A stretch of DNA of 64,000 nt, from assembly GCA_963691705.1 (NCBI GenBank), contig OY829542.1, positions 51,253,002-51,317,001 on the forward strand, in the 5' to 3' direction. Source of the DNA: Viola odorata (Eukaryota > Streptophyta > Magnoliopsida > Malpighiales > Violaceae). Numbering within the stretch: the stretch's first letter is position 1; each line of letters opens with the position of its first letter. Under the pieces are notes generated by a model, which was given only the letters and a program-made list of their open reading frames with translations, was not told the DNA's origin and ran no database searches. Both the position numbers and the translations under genes were made by a program. Positions 12,085-23,779 of this stretch are shown here, piece by piece.

Positions 12085-12778
12085 ATCTGCAACTCCGTGT
12101 GTGGGGCAAAGCTCCTGCAGCTCACGGAACCGTTGATGATACTCACTAAAACCTTCGTTGTTTCTCTGTTGGATAGCTGTCATATTCTTTCTAGCTATCC
12201 CTGCTTTGGTTGTATTCCAGAACTTGTTGAGAAAAAGAGTAGACATCTCTGCCCACGTGTTAATAGTGTTGTGAGGCAAACCATAGAACCAATTCTGAGC
12301 TGCTCCTTCTAGAGAACTCGGGAAGGCTTTTAGCTTTGCTCTCTATGTTGGTTGCAACTAGTTTCATAATCTCACATTGAACGTGTAAGTTCCTGAGATG
12401 TTTGACTGGATTCTCATTCGAGTGGCCATAGAACTTAGGAAGGTTGGCCACCATATTGGTCTTTATAGACCAATCATTGGGTACAGCTGGACAATTAATA
12501 CAGGAGAACATCTCCTGTTCCACTGTTCTATTCAGCTCTCTCATAGTCGGTTCTGGATGATTTTCTGCCATGGCTAGATTGAACACTTCGTCTTGGTCGG
12601 AGGATTGGCCAAGATCGTGGTCAAGACCGTGGTCTGAGTTGTAACAAGAAGTTTCTGATTCACTCTCTTTTGAGAACTTCCTCTTTCGAGCTATTCTTCT
12701 TAGTTGTGCTTCGGTTCTTGTAAGATTCAGATTGTATGGTATTAAGCTTTCTTCTTTGGAAGAGGACCTGGTCACCAA
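12085..12778 (-). pseudogene. Athila-like gag, truncated by the Tat insertion
   Basis: The N-terminal part (12778-12260) begins with Met and contains ANLPKFYGHSNENPVKHLRN, typical of the plant Ty3/gypsy capsid N-terminus. After a frameshift near 12290 the homology continues with LPHNTINTWAEMSTLFLNKF and SEYHQRFRELQELCP. It is then cut off at 12084 by the LTR of the Tat element. The rest must lie beyond the left edge of the window. Position and sequence style match Athila gag. The frameshift and the insertion make it non-functional. Confidence 0.75.
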
Positions 12779-12824
12779 CTGTCAAAAACAAAATAAAAGA
12801 AACTACGAACGCCGCCGTTAGAGA

Positions 12825-12842
12825 TCCCCGGCAACAGAGCCA
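12825..12842 (-). other. Primer binding site of the Athila-like element
   Basis: The minus strand reads TGGCTCTGTTGCCGGGGA, a diverged form of the TGGCGCCGTTGCCGGGGA site known from Athila elements (tRNA-Asp primer). It sits between gag and the LTR end at 12848. Confidence 0.7.
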
Positions 12843-12847
12843 AAATT

Positions 12848-14891
12848 TGATCGCGCGTCGAACGCGTCGAATATAAGTGTAAAATATGTATAAGAATGAG
12901 GGTAGAAATACAACTTATCACTGTCCACAAGGGTTTGTAGATTGTGGTAAGAGGATCGTCCACAGAGACGACCTCTAGGGGGACGTAGTTTCTTGGTTGA
13001 CTTCCTCGTCACTGGTTTTGATTTGGTGGACCTAAAAATTAAGACAAGGACAAAAGAGATAAAATGATTTAAAGTAATCTTGGTCAAAGGTTTGGCCAAG
13101 ATGGGGGGTCAAGATTGGTAAATCTGATAAAAGATAATTCCAGGTAAGGGCGATATGAGAGCTTCTGTTCTTATGATTCGATCACTGATTCAAGGATGTT
13201 CATCTCTTCATTCATAGTGCTGCTATAGAGTGGAGGTGCTCCTGTTCACTCCTAACTTCCCTCCTCTGCAAATTACCCGGCGGGTGCTCCCTTTCCTGAT
13301 AATCCTAGCCAAGGGACACCTTGCTGGTTAAAGGGTTTATCCGTTTGGCTACTGTCTTGAATGGTTGTTCGCTTCCTCAATGGTATAGGGGAAGACAACA
13401 CCTAGGCCAAGTTGTCTCCCTATGGAAACCCTAGGTTGTCAATCTGGTCTTGGTCTAGATCACTTATTTCTTCTAGTCTGGCGCGAGACTAGTACCTACT
13501 TTACCTATCCGGTTGGGTGCTCCCACTCCTTCAAGGTTAGCTGCAACTCTTCTCTACTAGGGCACAAGAATGATCAAATCTTGTCTCTAGTGAGTAAGCG
13601 ATTTATTAAGCGTAAGAACTAAGCAAATAGGAATCGACGAGAGTATTAGGAACGGTTTGATCTCACGAATCCATAAGAACGAAGCTCATCAACCCTTACC
13701 AAGAATAGGTGTTTAGCTACTCATACTCATAGATGAAAGATAAATAAATTTTTTTGCATAACTAAACAAATCCGAGAATTCCAAGGATTAAATTCCGGAG
13801 CAAGAAATTGTATAGTTCGAATAAAAATAAAAGAAGAGAGAGTTCTGATAACAATCGAGACAACCCTCACGGTGCTACTACACTTGCGGCTCCTGCCGGG
13901 ACGGATTCCTATAAGTCCCGTAGTATATCTTCATACCACCCAGGGATCAGCGAAGGGTTCCTAGGATGGTCGACATCAGCGGTGGGGGGACTCACGCGTC
14001 TCTATACGCACGGCGCCATCCCATCCTAGGGAACTGCAAGGTTATCGCTCCCGGCAGCCCTGTTAAATATCGCTCATGACGTCACTTACTGGCATCGCTC
14101 GTGACGTCATCACCAGACATCGCCTGGATCGTTATCGCCAGGTATCGCCATCGAGGCCTATAAATATCCCTACTTTTTCGAACAGAAGGTAAGATCGAGA
14201 GGACCCAGCAGAACCTCTTGTTACTTTGTATCCCCGAACTGACTTAAGCATCGGAGTGTCTACGCCGGAGCCCCCCTCCGGCGCTTTGCAGGTACATCCG
14301 ACGACCGACCGCCGCCGTTCCGATCAGACACGACCTCGAATCTTATCAAGTTTGATCCTTAAAGAGAGCGAGAGAGCTCAACTATATAGAGTTGAAATTC
14401 CCTCGTCCTATTCTAATTCAAACTCCTCCAAAATCTAAGGAAAAAGTAACAATGTTTTGAATTACAAAAGGAGTTTGCAATAATCAAAAATAGAAGGAGA
14501 TCCTAAAAAGGATTCTTGAATTAATATTGTCTTATCCTTCTAAAAATGCTGGGCAGTTATAAATTGCCAGCCCGCAAGGCCCAAGCGAAAGGAGGCCCAA
14601 ATGGTTGCCAACGCTGCTTGCTCGAGATCTCCCTTTCGCGGATGAGTCTTAGCCAAGCTCCCGGCCAAGACGATCTGGTATCGATACTTTGGTGCGCAAA
14701 GGGATCTTGGCCAAACTCTAGGCCAAGATGCTCTGAAAATCTGCTCCAATGCTCATAGATCACAATCCTCCAATATCAAGCCTCCAAACCAGAACTGCCA
14801 AAGCAAGGGAAATTCAAGGAAAATCAATAGATTTACTGCCCAAATAACAAGTAAATGGACAGTAAAAACATGATGAAATGCAATGCAATCA
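12848..14891 (-). repeat. LTR of the Athila-like element, with an LTR fragment nested in it
   Basis: On the plus strand this runs from TGATCGCGCG to GCAATGCAATCA. Read on the minus strand it starts TGATTGCATTGC and ends GCGCGATCA next to the primer binding site. The start resembles that of the solo LTR at 7020. The block with TAGCTACTCATACTCATAG at about 13715 is the counterpart of GAGTAGCTAAA in the solo LTR. The outer boundary at 14891 is inferred from this similarity, because the second target-site copy lies off the window. Confidence 0.65.
13845..14330 (+). mobile_element. LTR fragment of a Retand/Tat-type gypsy element (boundaries approximate)
   Basis: A GC-rich block inside the AT-rich Athila LTR. 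It contains TATAAATATCCC (about 14158), then CTGACTTAAGCATCGGAGTG, an inverted-repeat element of the type CGCCGGAGCCCCCCTCCGGCG, and TTTGCAGGTAC. That series is characteristic of the R region of Retand/Tat LTRs. The left end may be TGATAACAATC at 13845. The right end and target duplication could not be resolved. Confidence 0.5.
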
Positions 14892-14916
14892 ATTCCCTTG
14901 TTTCTGTTTGATGAAA

Positions 14917-15358
14917 GAGTAATGCTATTTGGCTCACCCAAATAGCACACTTGACGTGGCAGCTTATAAAAAAATTGCCCCAAATAATTCTCCTTCTCCT
15001 TACCAGTCTCTCTTCCTCGGCGTACACCATAATCCCAATCCAGAAAAAAAAAACTCCTTCGACAAACCCTCCTCCCTCACTCAACAAACCCTCCTCCTCC
15101 AGCTCCGCCTCCTCCTTCTCCTCCGACGACACCGCTTCCTCCTCTCTCCTTCGACGGTAGCTTCTCCTCTCTTTCTCCCTCCCTCACTGTGTTGCTTCTC
15201 CTCCGACGACACGCCTCTGACGACTCACTCCTCTTGGTAAGTTTTCTAAATTATTTTCCCCAATTTTAACGAAACCCTAATTAATCTAATAAACTTAGAA
15301 ACCCTAATTGATTGTTGTTGATGTTCCTGTGTATCAGGGGGACATGGTTGGTTAGCCA
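14917..15358. repeat. Left terminal inverted repeat of the Mutator-like element
   Basis: Pairs with 17545-17949 in inverted orientation, with small indels (for example a 20-30 bp insertion at about 14950-14975 in this copy). It contains a pyrimidine-rich, TCCTCCGACGAC-bearing segment that looks like a plant 5' UTR, and a good splice donor (CTTG|GTAAGTTTTC at 15236/15237). The outermost 31 bp hold a 10-bp-stem palindrome, TGCTATTTGG...CCAAATAGCA. Confidence 0.8.
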
Positions 15359-15514
15359 TGTTTCACATGTTTCTGATAATGTGTAGGGTTTTACGGGAAA
15401 TTGGCAATTGGGTCTGTTGTGGGCATTACGGTTTATGCATCCTTCTTTCTTTAAAACTAACAGGAATGTCGCCTACTGTTACAATGTTGTGTTTGTTTCT
15501 GATTTTGGTTTTGA

Positions 15515-16021
<507 letters not shown>

Positions 16022-17544
16022 TTTAGGATTTGTATTGTTGTCTTAAAACGAGAGTGCTCTTAAAGATTTTGGCCATTTTCCTTTCTTATCTTCATAAACA
16101 CTAGTGGTGTTTGCTCCTTAGTTTGAATCTATCCCATGGCTTGTTGACTTCTAAATTTTATCCATTATTGTATCACTTTTGGAATCAATTTTATCTTGGC
16201 TTCTTTCACTGCTTTTGCACCTTCATTTTTTCACCAAAGACATCTTATTTGTAGCTCTACGTGAAGTTGGGCTAAGCACAAATGAAATGTTGGACTTATC
16301 ATTGTGTTAACTTCTATTTCACCGATGACAGTGAATAATACTACTGTTTCATGCTTATGTTTCTGTACGAACTTGCAGAGCTGCATTTTGAGCGTTTCTA
16401 TTCCAGAAGTAGCCTTTTGGTTACTACTTTCAAGATCATGTGTAATAGGCGGATGATAATCCAGATTCCAGGCTTAAATCTGTACAAGGAATGCAACAAA
16501 AAAGTACAATCTAACTATTGCTTACAGAACAACACAATGTCTTGACTGTAGAGTAAAAACGAACATGAAAAATGAAACAAGTGCCGAAGCACCTTCCTCG
16601 TGTAATAAATCTGAACACATCAAAGGATCGTCACATTGAATGATCCAATCAGCGTTTTCTTACATTAGCCAAAATACTCTTGGAAGACTGTCTGCTGCAT
16701 CATTTCATGCAATAGAGCAGATACAATACACGATAACTAATTGTAATTTACAAGAAGCGGAAGGATAAGACGAGCATTGGCGAATGATTGAACCCTTGCA
16801 TATTTCTCAACCTTCACTCAACCTTCACTCACAAGCTCCTACTTAGAAGACCTATGTGCATATTTCTCGGGGGATTAAGTAGAAATATGGATCGAACCTC
16901 ACTCCTCCATTGGTCACTCATTCTTGTGACTCAATGTGGTAAGCAGGTATCTAAAGCTTGGATCATACCTTAAAATAGGAAAATGAAACAACAAGGAAAA
17001 CTGGACGGCACTGCAAAGAAGGGGGCAAAAAAAGTCCTTTTGCAGCATCTCCTTGAGCTTTCCTTCTGCAGCTCCCTTATCCAAAGGTTAAATTGCAGCC
17101 AGCAATTGATAGAATACAGTGAAGAAGCTTCAATGATCTTCAAGGCGTGGTGAATGGAGGCAGTGCATCTTCACAATGCCTGACCATAAAATATTTCGCA
17201 ATTTAGATACACAAACTATCGACAAGTTGAGAAATGGAAATAATGCACACAAAAAAGTCATAATCGTTTCCATACCTAGATATTTGATGGCAGACAAGAT
17301 GAATATGAACAGACCTTGTAATTCAGCCAAAAGTCCGACAAATGTCGCAAAAAATATTTTTGCCTCTTCGTGCGTTTCTCCGTTTGTTGCTTCTTCCGAG
17401 GCTGCGAGGAGCTTCTGTCGGCGGAAAATCCTCTCCGTCTCGCCTTTTTTTCTCCGTCGTTTCCTGTAAAAGGGCGGAGGAGATGATGGAAAATTGGGAG
17501 AAGGAGGAGGCGGGGCCGGAAGAGGAGGGTTTGTCGGGTGCTAT
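16022..17544. other. Interior of the Mutator-like element with no recognised gene
   Basis: The first 200 bp are probably the native 3' UTR and downstream sequence of the captured eL43 gene. The rest has no recognisable domain. 17340-17540 is GC-rich and repeats part of the terminal repeat in the same orientation as the right one (GAGGCGGGG, GAGGAGGGTTTGTCGGGTG). It could be a second captured 5' region or an internal duplication of the terminal repeat. Confidence 0.5.
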
Positions 17545-17949
17545 TTGCCTAACCAAGGATATCCCTCTGATACACAAGAACAACAACAACAACAATCAAT
17601 TAGGGTTTCTAAGTTTATTAGATTAATTAGGGTTTCGTTAAAATTGGAGAAAATAGTTTAGAAAACTTACCAAAAGGAGTGAGTCGTCGGAGGAGAAGCA
17701 GCGCGGTGAGGGAGGGAGAGAGAGAGGAGAAGGTACCGTCGGAGGAGAGAGGAGTAGGCGGTGTCGTCGGAGGAGAAAGAAGAGGCGGGGCTGGAGGAGG
17801 AGGGTTTGTCGGGTGAGGGAGGAGGGTTTGTCGAAGGAGTTTTTTTTCTGGATTGGGATTATGGTGTACGCCGAAGAAGAGAGACTGGTAAGGAGAAGGA
17901 GAATTATTTGGGGCAATGTGCTATTTGGGTGAGCCAAATAGCATTACTC
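17545..17949. repeat. Right terminal inverted repeat of the Mutator-like element
   Basis: Inverted copy of 14917-15358, ending GCATTACTC immediately before the TTGATGAAA duplication. It includes the splice-donor-like sequence and the UTR-like pyrimidine segment on the minus strand. Confidence 0.8.
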
Positions 17950-18988
17950 TTGATGAAATGACGGTGTGAGTTAGAGAATTTTGTGTTTTCTAAATATAAA
18001 AAACCAATCGTGTAAAGTTTCGTTCTTTTTTGATGTTTTCTAGGAAATTTGGGGTCTTTTTATGTTTGGATCAATTTGTAAGCTCTAGTCATTGTTTTGG
18101 ATACGAGTTAAGAGTCCATTAATTAATCAATTATCAACCAATCACTCCTAAGAAATGGTTTGGTTTATGCTTGGTGATTACTTTTCCAGATCTACAATCG
18201 GCAAGCAGAGCTTATATGGTTGAAATGGTTTGGTTTAAATTTGCAGGAGGTCAGGTCGGGGAAAAAGAACAAGAAGGGAAATAGTGGATGCTTAAGTTTT
18301 AGTTTTTTTTTAAATTTTGTCCGGGTCGGGACCAGACCCGGTCCCGACCCAAAACGGGACTAAAATTTAGTCCCAGACCCGGTCTGAAACCTCGGGTCCG
18401 GGACGGGTCTACGGGTATGGTCCCAAATTGACACCCTTTATATATATATAATTATTGTTAAATTTTAACCAAGTGAAAATATGTATTGGCATCACTAAAG
18501 AACCATTATGATGAATAATTGTAAAAATTTAGTACCTAAAAAATAGAAAAAAAATAACCTTTTTTTTACTCTTTAAAGTTTAATTTAGAGAGAAGTCTAT
18601 TGTATCAGAGTTAAACTTATTCTTCATAAATAAATCGATAGTAACTAATAATTTGATTATAGTAATTTATGATATAATTTGATAGTGGTAACCAATTTAA
18701 ATACTGTCACAACTATACTTAAATACTTTAGCCGTTGTTAATTAAATTTTTAACTATCTATTACTTAAATTTTGTAAGACACAAAAACAAATTGTTTTTA
18801 ATTATCTTCAAGTATTCTCTCTTATAAAATTAGTAGAGATAAGAAAATATATTGTTTATCCTCTTGTATTCTTTCTTATAAAATTAACATGCATTTTACT
18901 TATTGCTACAATAAGTGCAGAAGGGCATTCTTTGCAATGAGTATTGTGAAGACTCGATTACAAAACCAAATGTAAGATAACTTGTTAA
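17950..18988. other. Intergenic AT-rich stretch with a transposon-end remnant
   Basis: No gene. About 18310-18440 holds repeated GGGTCGGGAC/GACCCGG motifs ending TTGACACCCTTTA. Read on the minus strand, this resembles the start (AGGGTGTCAATTTGGGACC) of common plant hAT-like elements. Only one end is recognisable. The remainder is AT-rich and featureless. Confidence 0.4.
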
Positions 18989-20263
18989 GTGGGTGTTTGA
19001 CATTCTGGTTTGGTACCAGGAAGTTGGTTTACCAAACCAGAAAGCCAAAATAGGTGTTTGGTAACACCTTTTTTAAACCAACTTCCGAAGAAGTTGGTTC
19101 AAAAAACCAAAGAAAATGCTGGTTTAGTAGCTGGTCTCACCAGCTCCAGTGGCTGAAACCAATGGTTTCAGCCAAAACACGCGAAGGAGCTTCAATTTAA
19201 ATGAAACTTTCAACACCCAAAAATACCCCTGGGTATATATTTCAACACACGTATATTTTCTTCTTCTTCCTCAGTTCATCCGTTCAAATTCTCTCTATCC
19301 TCAAACCCGACCAGCACCTCCAAAATCGCTTCTTCGATCTGTTCAAACAAAACCCAACAATTTGTTTCGAAATCCATCCATTCAGATCCCTCTTCGTCTC
19401 GCTCTCACACCATAATCCCAATCCTCTACCACTGTAGGTAAAATTCCAAACCCTAGCTCTCCGATCTCCCCATCTATCCAAGTAATGGTTACTTCCTTTC
19501 TGTTATCAGATTTTGATTTGTGACTTCTCTTGCATGAATCTCATATTCGGCTTTTTGTTTGTTTGTTTCATCGATCTGTTTGTTTTGAGATCATTTATAT
19601 TGAGAAATTTGGGATGAGTTTGGTGTTTTTTCCACTGTTCTAAGCTAATACTATTTGTTGGTCTGTTAATATTGTTGTTATCTTGAGCTGCTGAGTTTGA
19701 TCTGGTAGGCATTGTTTGAATGACTTTGTATTCCATTTTTTTCTCACGAATGTTTAGATAAAGAGCTACTGATTACTGATTTTCTAACCGTGGAAGTACG
19801 GTTGTTTTATTCACTAGGCTGTTTGAGATGAGTTCATGGGTGTACTTTTCTGAGGTAATTTGGGAAGAAGAATAGTTTAATGAATGATCTTATTGTTTTG
19901 ACTTTATGCCTTGAATGATCTTATTCACAAATAGATTGACTCATAGGTTGTTTCGATCTATTTGCTAAACACTGAATGGAAAAATAATGAATTGGATTAG
20001 GGAACTCAATCTGTTGTGCTTGTATTTGGAAATGTGTTATGTGTTGTTTAGTACTTGAATTTTGTTTCCGTGGAAACAACATACTTTGTGTTTCTTTTCT
20101 TTTTCAGCAGATGTTCAACTTTGAATTGAAGGAACCATTTTTGGTTCTTCCTTCATCCTTTCTACTGACTATTGGTTTGGTGCACGACACAATTTTAGCT
20201 TTTCGGTATCTGTGTTGGCCTAGTGAAAAGAATTGACATTCTTGCTTTTGCAGGTTTCTTGAA

Positions 20264-20486
20264 ATGGCAGATTCAAAACCAGGATTGAGGAAGCCCGTGT
20301 TCACCAAGGTTGAGCAGCTTCGTCCAGGAACTAATGGGCACACACTCACTGTGAAGATTGTTAGTACAAAGATGGTGTTGCAGAAGGGTCGTTCAGATGG
20401 TCCTCAACTGCGGCAAATGAGAATTGCGGAATGCATAGTAGGAGATGAAACTGGAATGATTATCTTTACAGCTAGAAATGATCAAG
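20264..20486 (+). pseudogene. Captured first coding exon of an OB-fold nucleic-acid-binding protein gene
   Basis: It starts MADSKPGLRKPVFTKVEQLR and contains GHTLTVKI, RIAECIVGDETGMI and FTARNDQ, ending in a GT donor after CAAG. This matches the N-terminal half of the plant OB-fold protein family of the Arabidopsis At4g28440 type, which resembles SOSS-B-like single-strand binders. A pyrimidine-rich 5' UTR exon (about 19240-19435) ends in a GT donor, and the coding exon is preceded by CTTTTGCAG, so the captured piece includes the native 5' UTR intron. The natural second half of the protein (VDLMKPG... in relatives) is not present downstream. The next acceptor leads into an unrelated E3 ligase fragment. 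Confidence 0.75.
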
Positions 20487-20907
20487 GTATTTTTATCTTC
20501 TCTTTGTCTTCAGCTTTACTGTGGCATTTGAATATTGATCAACCAATAGTATGCTAGTTATCTCATTATATTTAGCCTAGTGGTTTGAGCTTGGCTCTCT
20601 TCATGTATACTTTTGTTAAGTTCTGTGTTAAGAATACGCATAATATGAATGTCAGCATCTGCCCCCCACACGTGTTAGAGATCCACATTAAACCTGAGAT
20701 TTTGATCACCAATGTAGCTTTTCATGAGTTTTCAGTGCATGCTCATTTCCATAGTGTTGTTGTTTGATCAATTTAAATGCTTAGTACGGGTCTCTCCACA
20801 TTTATACTCTTTGAGTAAAGGAATTTTATTTCCCGTATGATGAATTTAGATTGACACAAGTTTGAAAATGTTGAATATCAATTTCTTGCATGGTATGGTT
20901 CTTGCAG

Positions 20908-21295
20908 TGGGGGAATCTATCCATGAGGAGAAACTCAGTCTTGGTACTAAACGAGCTGGTTTCGAATTCAGACCAAAGATCAAGAAAATTGCTGCAAGAA
21001 ACAGAAGGAGCAATCGAAGCATTGTTCAAGCTGATTAAACAGCCCATCTGTCCTACAGTTACAAAAGCTTCATTAGTGATCATTTACAACATGGTCACTT
21101 CTTCATTAGACAATGACAAGGTTAGGACTAAATTTGTCCAGATGGGTTTGGCCCAGTTGCTGCTAGAAATGCTCTTGGAAGCAGAGAAGAGCATATGCGA
21201 AAAGGCAGTAGGGGTTCTTGATGGGATGTTTGGATGTGAGGAAGGGAGGGATGAAGGGTATAATCACGTGCTTAGATCCCGTACTAGTTTGTTGT
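20908..21295 (+). pseudogene. Captured ARM-repeat fragment of a PUB21/22/23-type U-box E3 ligase
   Basis: One open frame encodes NLSMRRNSVLVLNEL, ETEGAIEALFKLIKQPICPT, ASLVIIYNMVTSS, KFVQMGLAQLLLEMLLEAEK and CEKAVGVLDG, the ARM-repeat region of plant U-box ubiquitin ligases (PUB21/22/23 group). The U-box and the C-terminus are absent. It lies directly after a TTCTTGCAG acceptor. If spliced from the OB-fold exon at 20486, translation enters this segment in a different frame and stops at 21036-21038. The joined product would be about 117 residues with an OB-fold N-half and an unrelated tail. Confidence 0.8.
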
Positions 21296-21507
21296 GTTTG
21301 AACTTCAATATTAGTTGTATTGTAATATATATTTTCATGACAATCTTGTATTAGAACTTTCATCGAGTGTTATGTTAGAAGTTTCGTATGAGTGTTATGT
21401 TAGAATTTTCAGGAGTGTTATGAATTCATATGATATTGGTTCAATTTTCGTATGAGGTTAATGTTAGCCCAAAGGGTATTTTAAACCTATTTTGTTGCAA
21501 GCAGAGG

Positions 21508-21742
21508 CTAACCGTAATCACGCTAAGGGCTAACCGTAATCACGCTAAGGGCTAACCGTAATCACGTTAGATTACCGTGATCACGTTAACACCTTAGCGT
21601 GAATCACGTTATCTACTGGAAAGATTTTGGCGATTTTAAGAATCCTTAGTGTGATTACGCTAAGGGCTTAGCGTGATTACGCTAATCAAAAAGTGCTTAG
21701 CGTGATTACGGTTAGCCCTTAGCGTGATTACGGTTAGCCACT
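21508..21742. repeat. Palindromic array of 22-bp units
   Basis: Direct copies of AAGGGCTAACCGTAATCACG (about 22 bp spacing) lie on the left. Inverted copies, CGTGATTACGGTTAGCCCTT, lie on the right, around a centre near 21615-21640. The whole can fold into a long imperfect hairpin. It lies inside the PIF-like element, downstream of the captured genes. Confidence 0.85.
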
Positions 21743-21907
21743 GTTTTGATTTCTACGATGCAAGCTCAAAATGCTTTTCATTACTAATTTAATGCATACC
21801 TACTTCCATCTACCACACTAATCATTACTACCTTACACCTACTAATGTAATATGTACATAAAGACATTATCAACTCCGGCCAAGCTTCTCTTCTTAATAT
21901 TTACCCC

Positions 21908-22606
21908 AAGCAAATAACTCAAAATTTTAATGGTATTAATCCATTTATATTTATTTATGATTAAAAAAAGTTTCATTTATTTATGATATTAGATAAATAT
22001 TAGGTGGTAAATGTTACATTATAAATAAATTGATTAAAAATTTGAGCTCCACTATTAATTAGTTAACTTTTTGGTCATTAGAATAAAAAATGTTTATTGA
22101 TATAAGAATTAATAAGTATTATATATAATGAGTATTCGATTTTTCAATTCGGTTAATTTAATATATTGGTGGGACAATGGTACCAAAAAATAAGCATAGG
22201 TAACTCTTATCTAATACTCCATTTGTAACTGATTTAGAATAAAAGTTTGTTTTTAACAAGCCGTTCAATATATTTTTTAAGCCAACATTTGAAAATTTGG
22301 AGTAATTAGCCATTAATAATAGTTTTTTTTTGGTTAATATGAGAAGTAATTATGGAGCAATTATAGTTTTTTCATTTTTTAAGACACCAATTAACTTTTT
22401 ATTAGACTTTCATACGAATGGTATTAACCGATTTATTTTAATGGGGTTTTATATGCAAATGATGTTAATCATATAGCAAATAACTCAAATTTTTAATGGT
22501 ATTAATAAATTTATATTTATTTATGCTTAAAAAAAGTTTAATTTATTTATGATATTAGATAAATATTAGGTGGTAGATGTTAGATTATAAATAAATTGAT
22601 TAAAAA
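21908..22606. repeat. Direct duplication of about 130 bp (21908-22041 and 22476-22606)
   Basis: Both copies run from AGCAAATAACTCAAA to TAAATAAATTGATTAAAAA and share GATATTAGATAAATATTAGG. They differ at about a dozen positions. The intervening 430 bp is AT-rich without a gene. Confidence 0.8.
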
Positions 22607-22865
22607 CATATATAAAGATACTAAAAAAATTAATTCTAACACTTGAAATGAATTTATGCCTTTTATGGTCATTTTACATTCCAACCATAATTTTAAAACA
22701 GTTTTTACCAAACACCAAAAACAACTTCTGGTTTCCCCACAGAACTTTTAACAAACATTTACCAAACAGCATACTCCGTTCTACAAAAGTTTGAAACTGA
22801 CTTTTGTAGACTAAATTTTTTTCTACTAAACTTTTCCAGCTAGAACCGGAATGCCAAACATGCCC

Positions 22866-23339
22866 TAAATAATTGTTTGATTACATACATTAAATAGAAG
22901 ATATTTAATTATGTCAATATAATATGAAGTTACCATGCAGCGGTTTAAAAATATGAAAACGTGGCACAAATAATTATGATACTAATGATTTATAAAAAAA
23001 AAAATTGGTCTAGTAATGACTTATAATACACATTATTTAATTTTACACCCACTGGAAATATGTTCTACCTCTGCCACTGGCGTGAACAAAGAAATATCTC
23101 ACGGCTCGAAAACCCAATTGAATAGGAGCATCGGTCGACAAAAAATTTCTCACGGCTCAGAACCCACACTTAAAGAAAATCTAGAAGTATTACTCTTTTA
23201 GGGGGTCTCTCTTAGCGGGTCTCGTGGAGAGTAATATTTCTTGATTTTTTTTAATTGTCATCTCTTAAAAGGAGGAGAAGCGTGAAAGTGAAAAAAATTG
23301 GTTATACTTGTTCGGGTATTTACTGGGTATGATACTCGT
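22866..23339. other. Short spacer between mobile elements
   Basis: No gene. It contains two copies of TCTCACGGCTC (23098 and 23149) and a hAT-end-like stretch (TTTACACCCACTGGAAATAT, then CTCTGCCACTG at about 23040-23080). Confidence 0.4.
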
Positions 23340-23779
23340 TCGGGTAATTTTTTATTATTATTTTAATTCGTGTTATTTTGTTTTGTTTCGCTTAATTTAT
23401 ATTTTAGCAATTTTCACGTTCGAATTTTTATCGTTTACAAGTAAATTTTTATCGAATTATATAGCGAACTTTTCGTCATTTACTGTATACTGATTATTTT
23501 ATTTTATTTTGTTCTACATTTTAACAATTTTGGTTCGAGTTTTTATTTATTTTCAGACGAGATTGCTCGAACCGAATAAATAAAGAGGAAAATCAAAGAT
23601 TCATCACAACCGTTGATATGGTTGACCAAGAAAGTCAAACCAGATCAAACGGCTTGTATAATTACCACATCATTAGGCCATCTTCCTCACTTTGGTTCAT
23701 GCACCAACCAGAGAACGAGCTCGTCCTCATCTCCTCGCGATCAAATCGCTCCTCGATCGTCGTCCCAACGCAACCAGCC

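Larger units (their letters stand above)
18989..22865. mobile_element. PIF/Harbinger-like element carrying fragments of two host genes
   Basis: Flanked by TAA at 18986-18988 and 22866-22868. The left end is GTGGGTGTTTGACATTCTGG. The right end read inward is GGGCATGTTTGGCATTCCGG, a match at 15 of 20 positions. Both fit the TGTTTGG-type terminus and 3-bp TAA/TTA duplication of PIF/Harbinger transposons. No transposase is visible. The interior holds a 5' UTR exon and the first coding exon of an OB-fold gene, then part of a U-box/ARM E3 ligase gene, then AT-rich repeats. Classification is moderate because the TAA duplication is short and the inverted repeats are imperfect. Confidence 0.55.

Noticed and set aside
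14833..15240. Ser/Leu-rich frames near the RPL37A-like gene, and their mirror at 17342-17961.
   Set aside because: They are translations of the pyrimidine-rich terminal inverted repeats. The same DNA reads in both orientations at the two ends.
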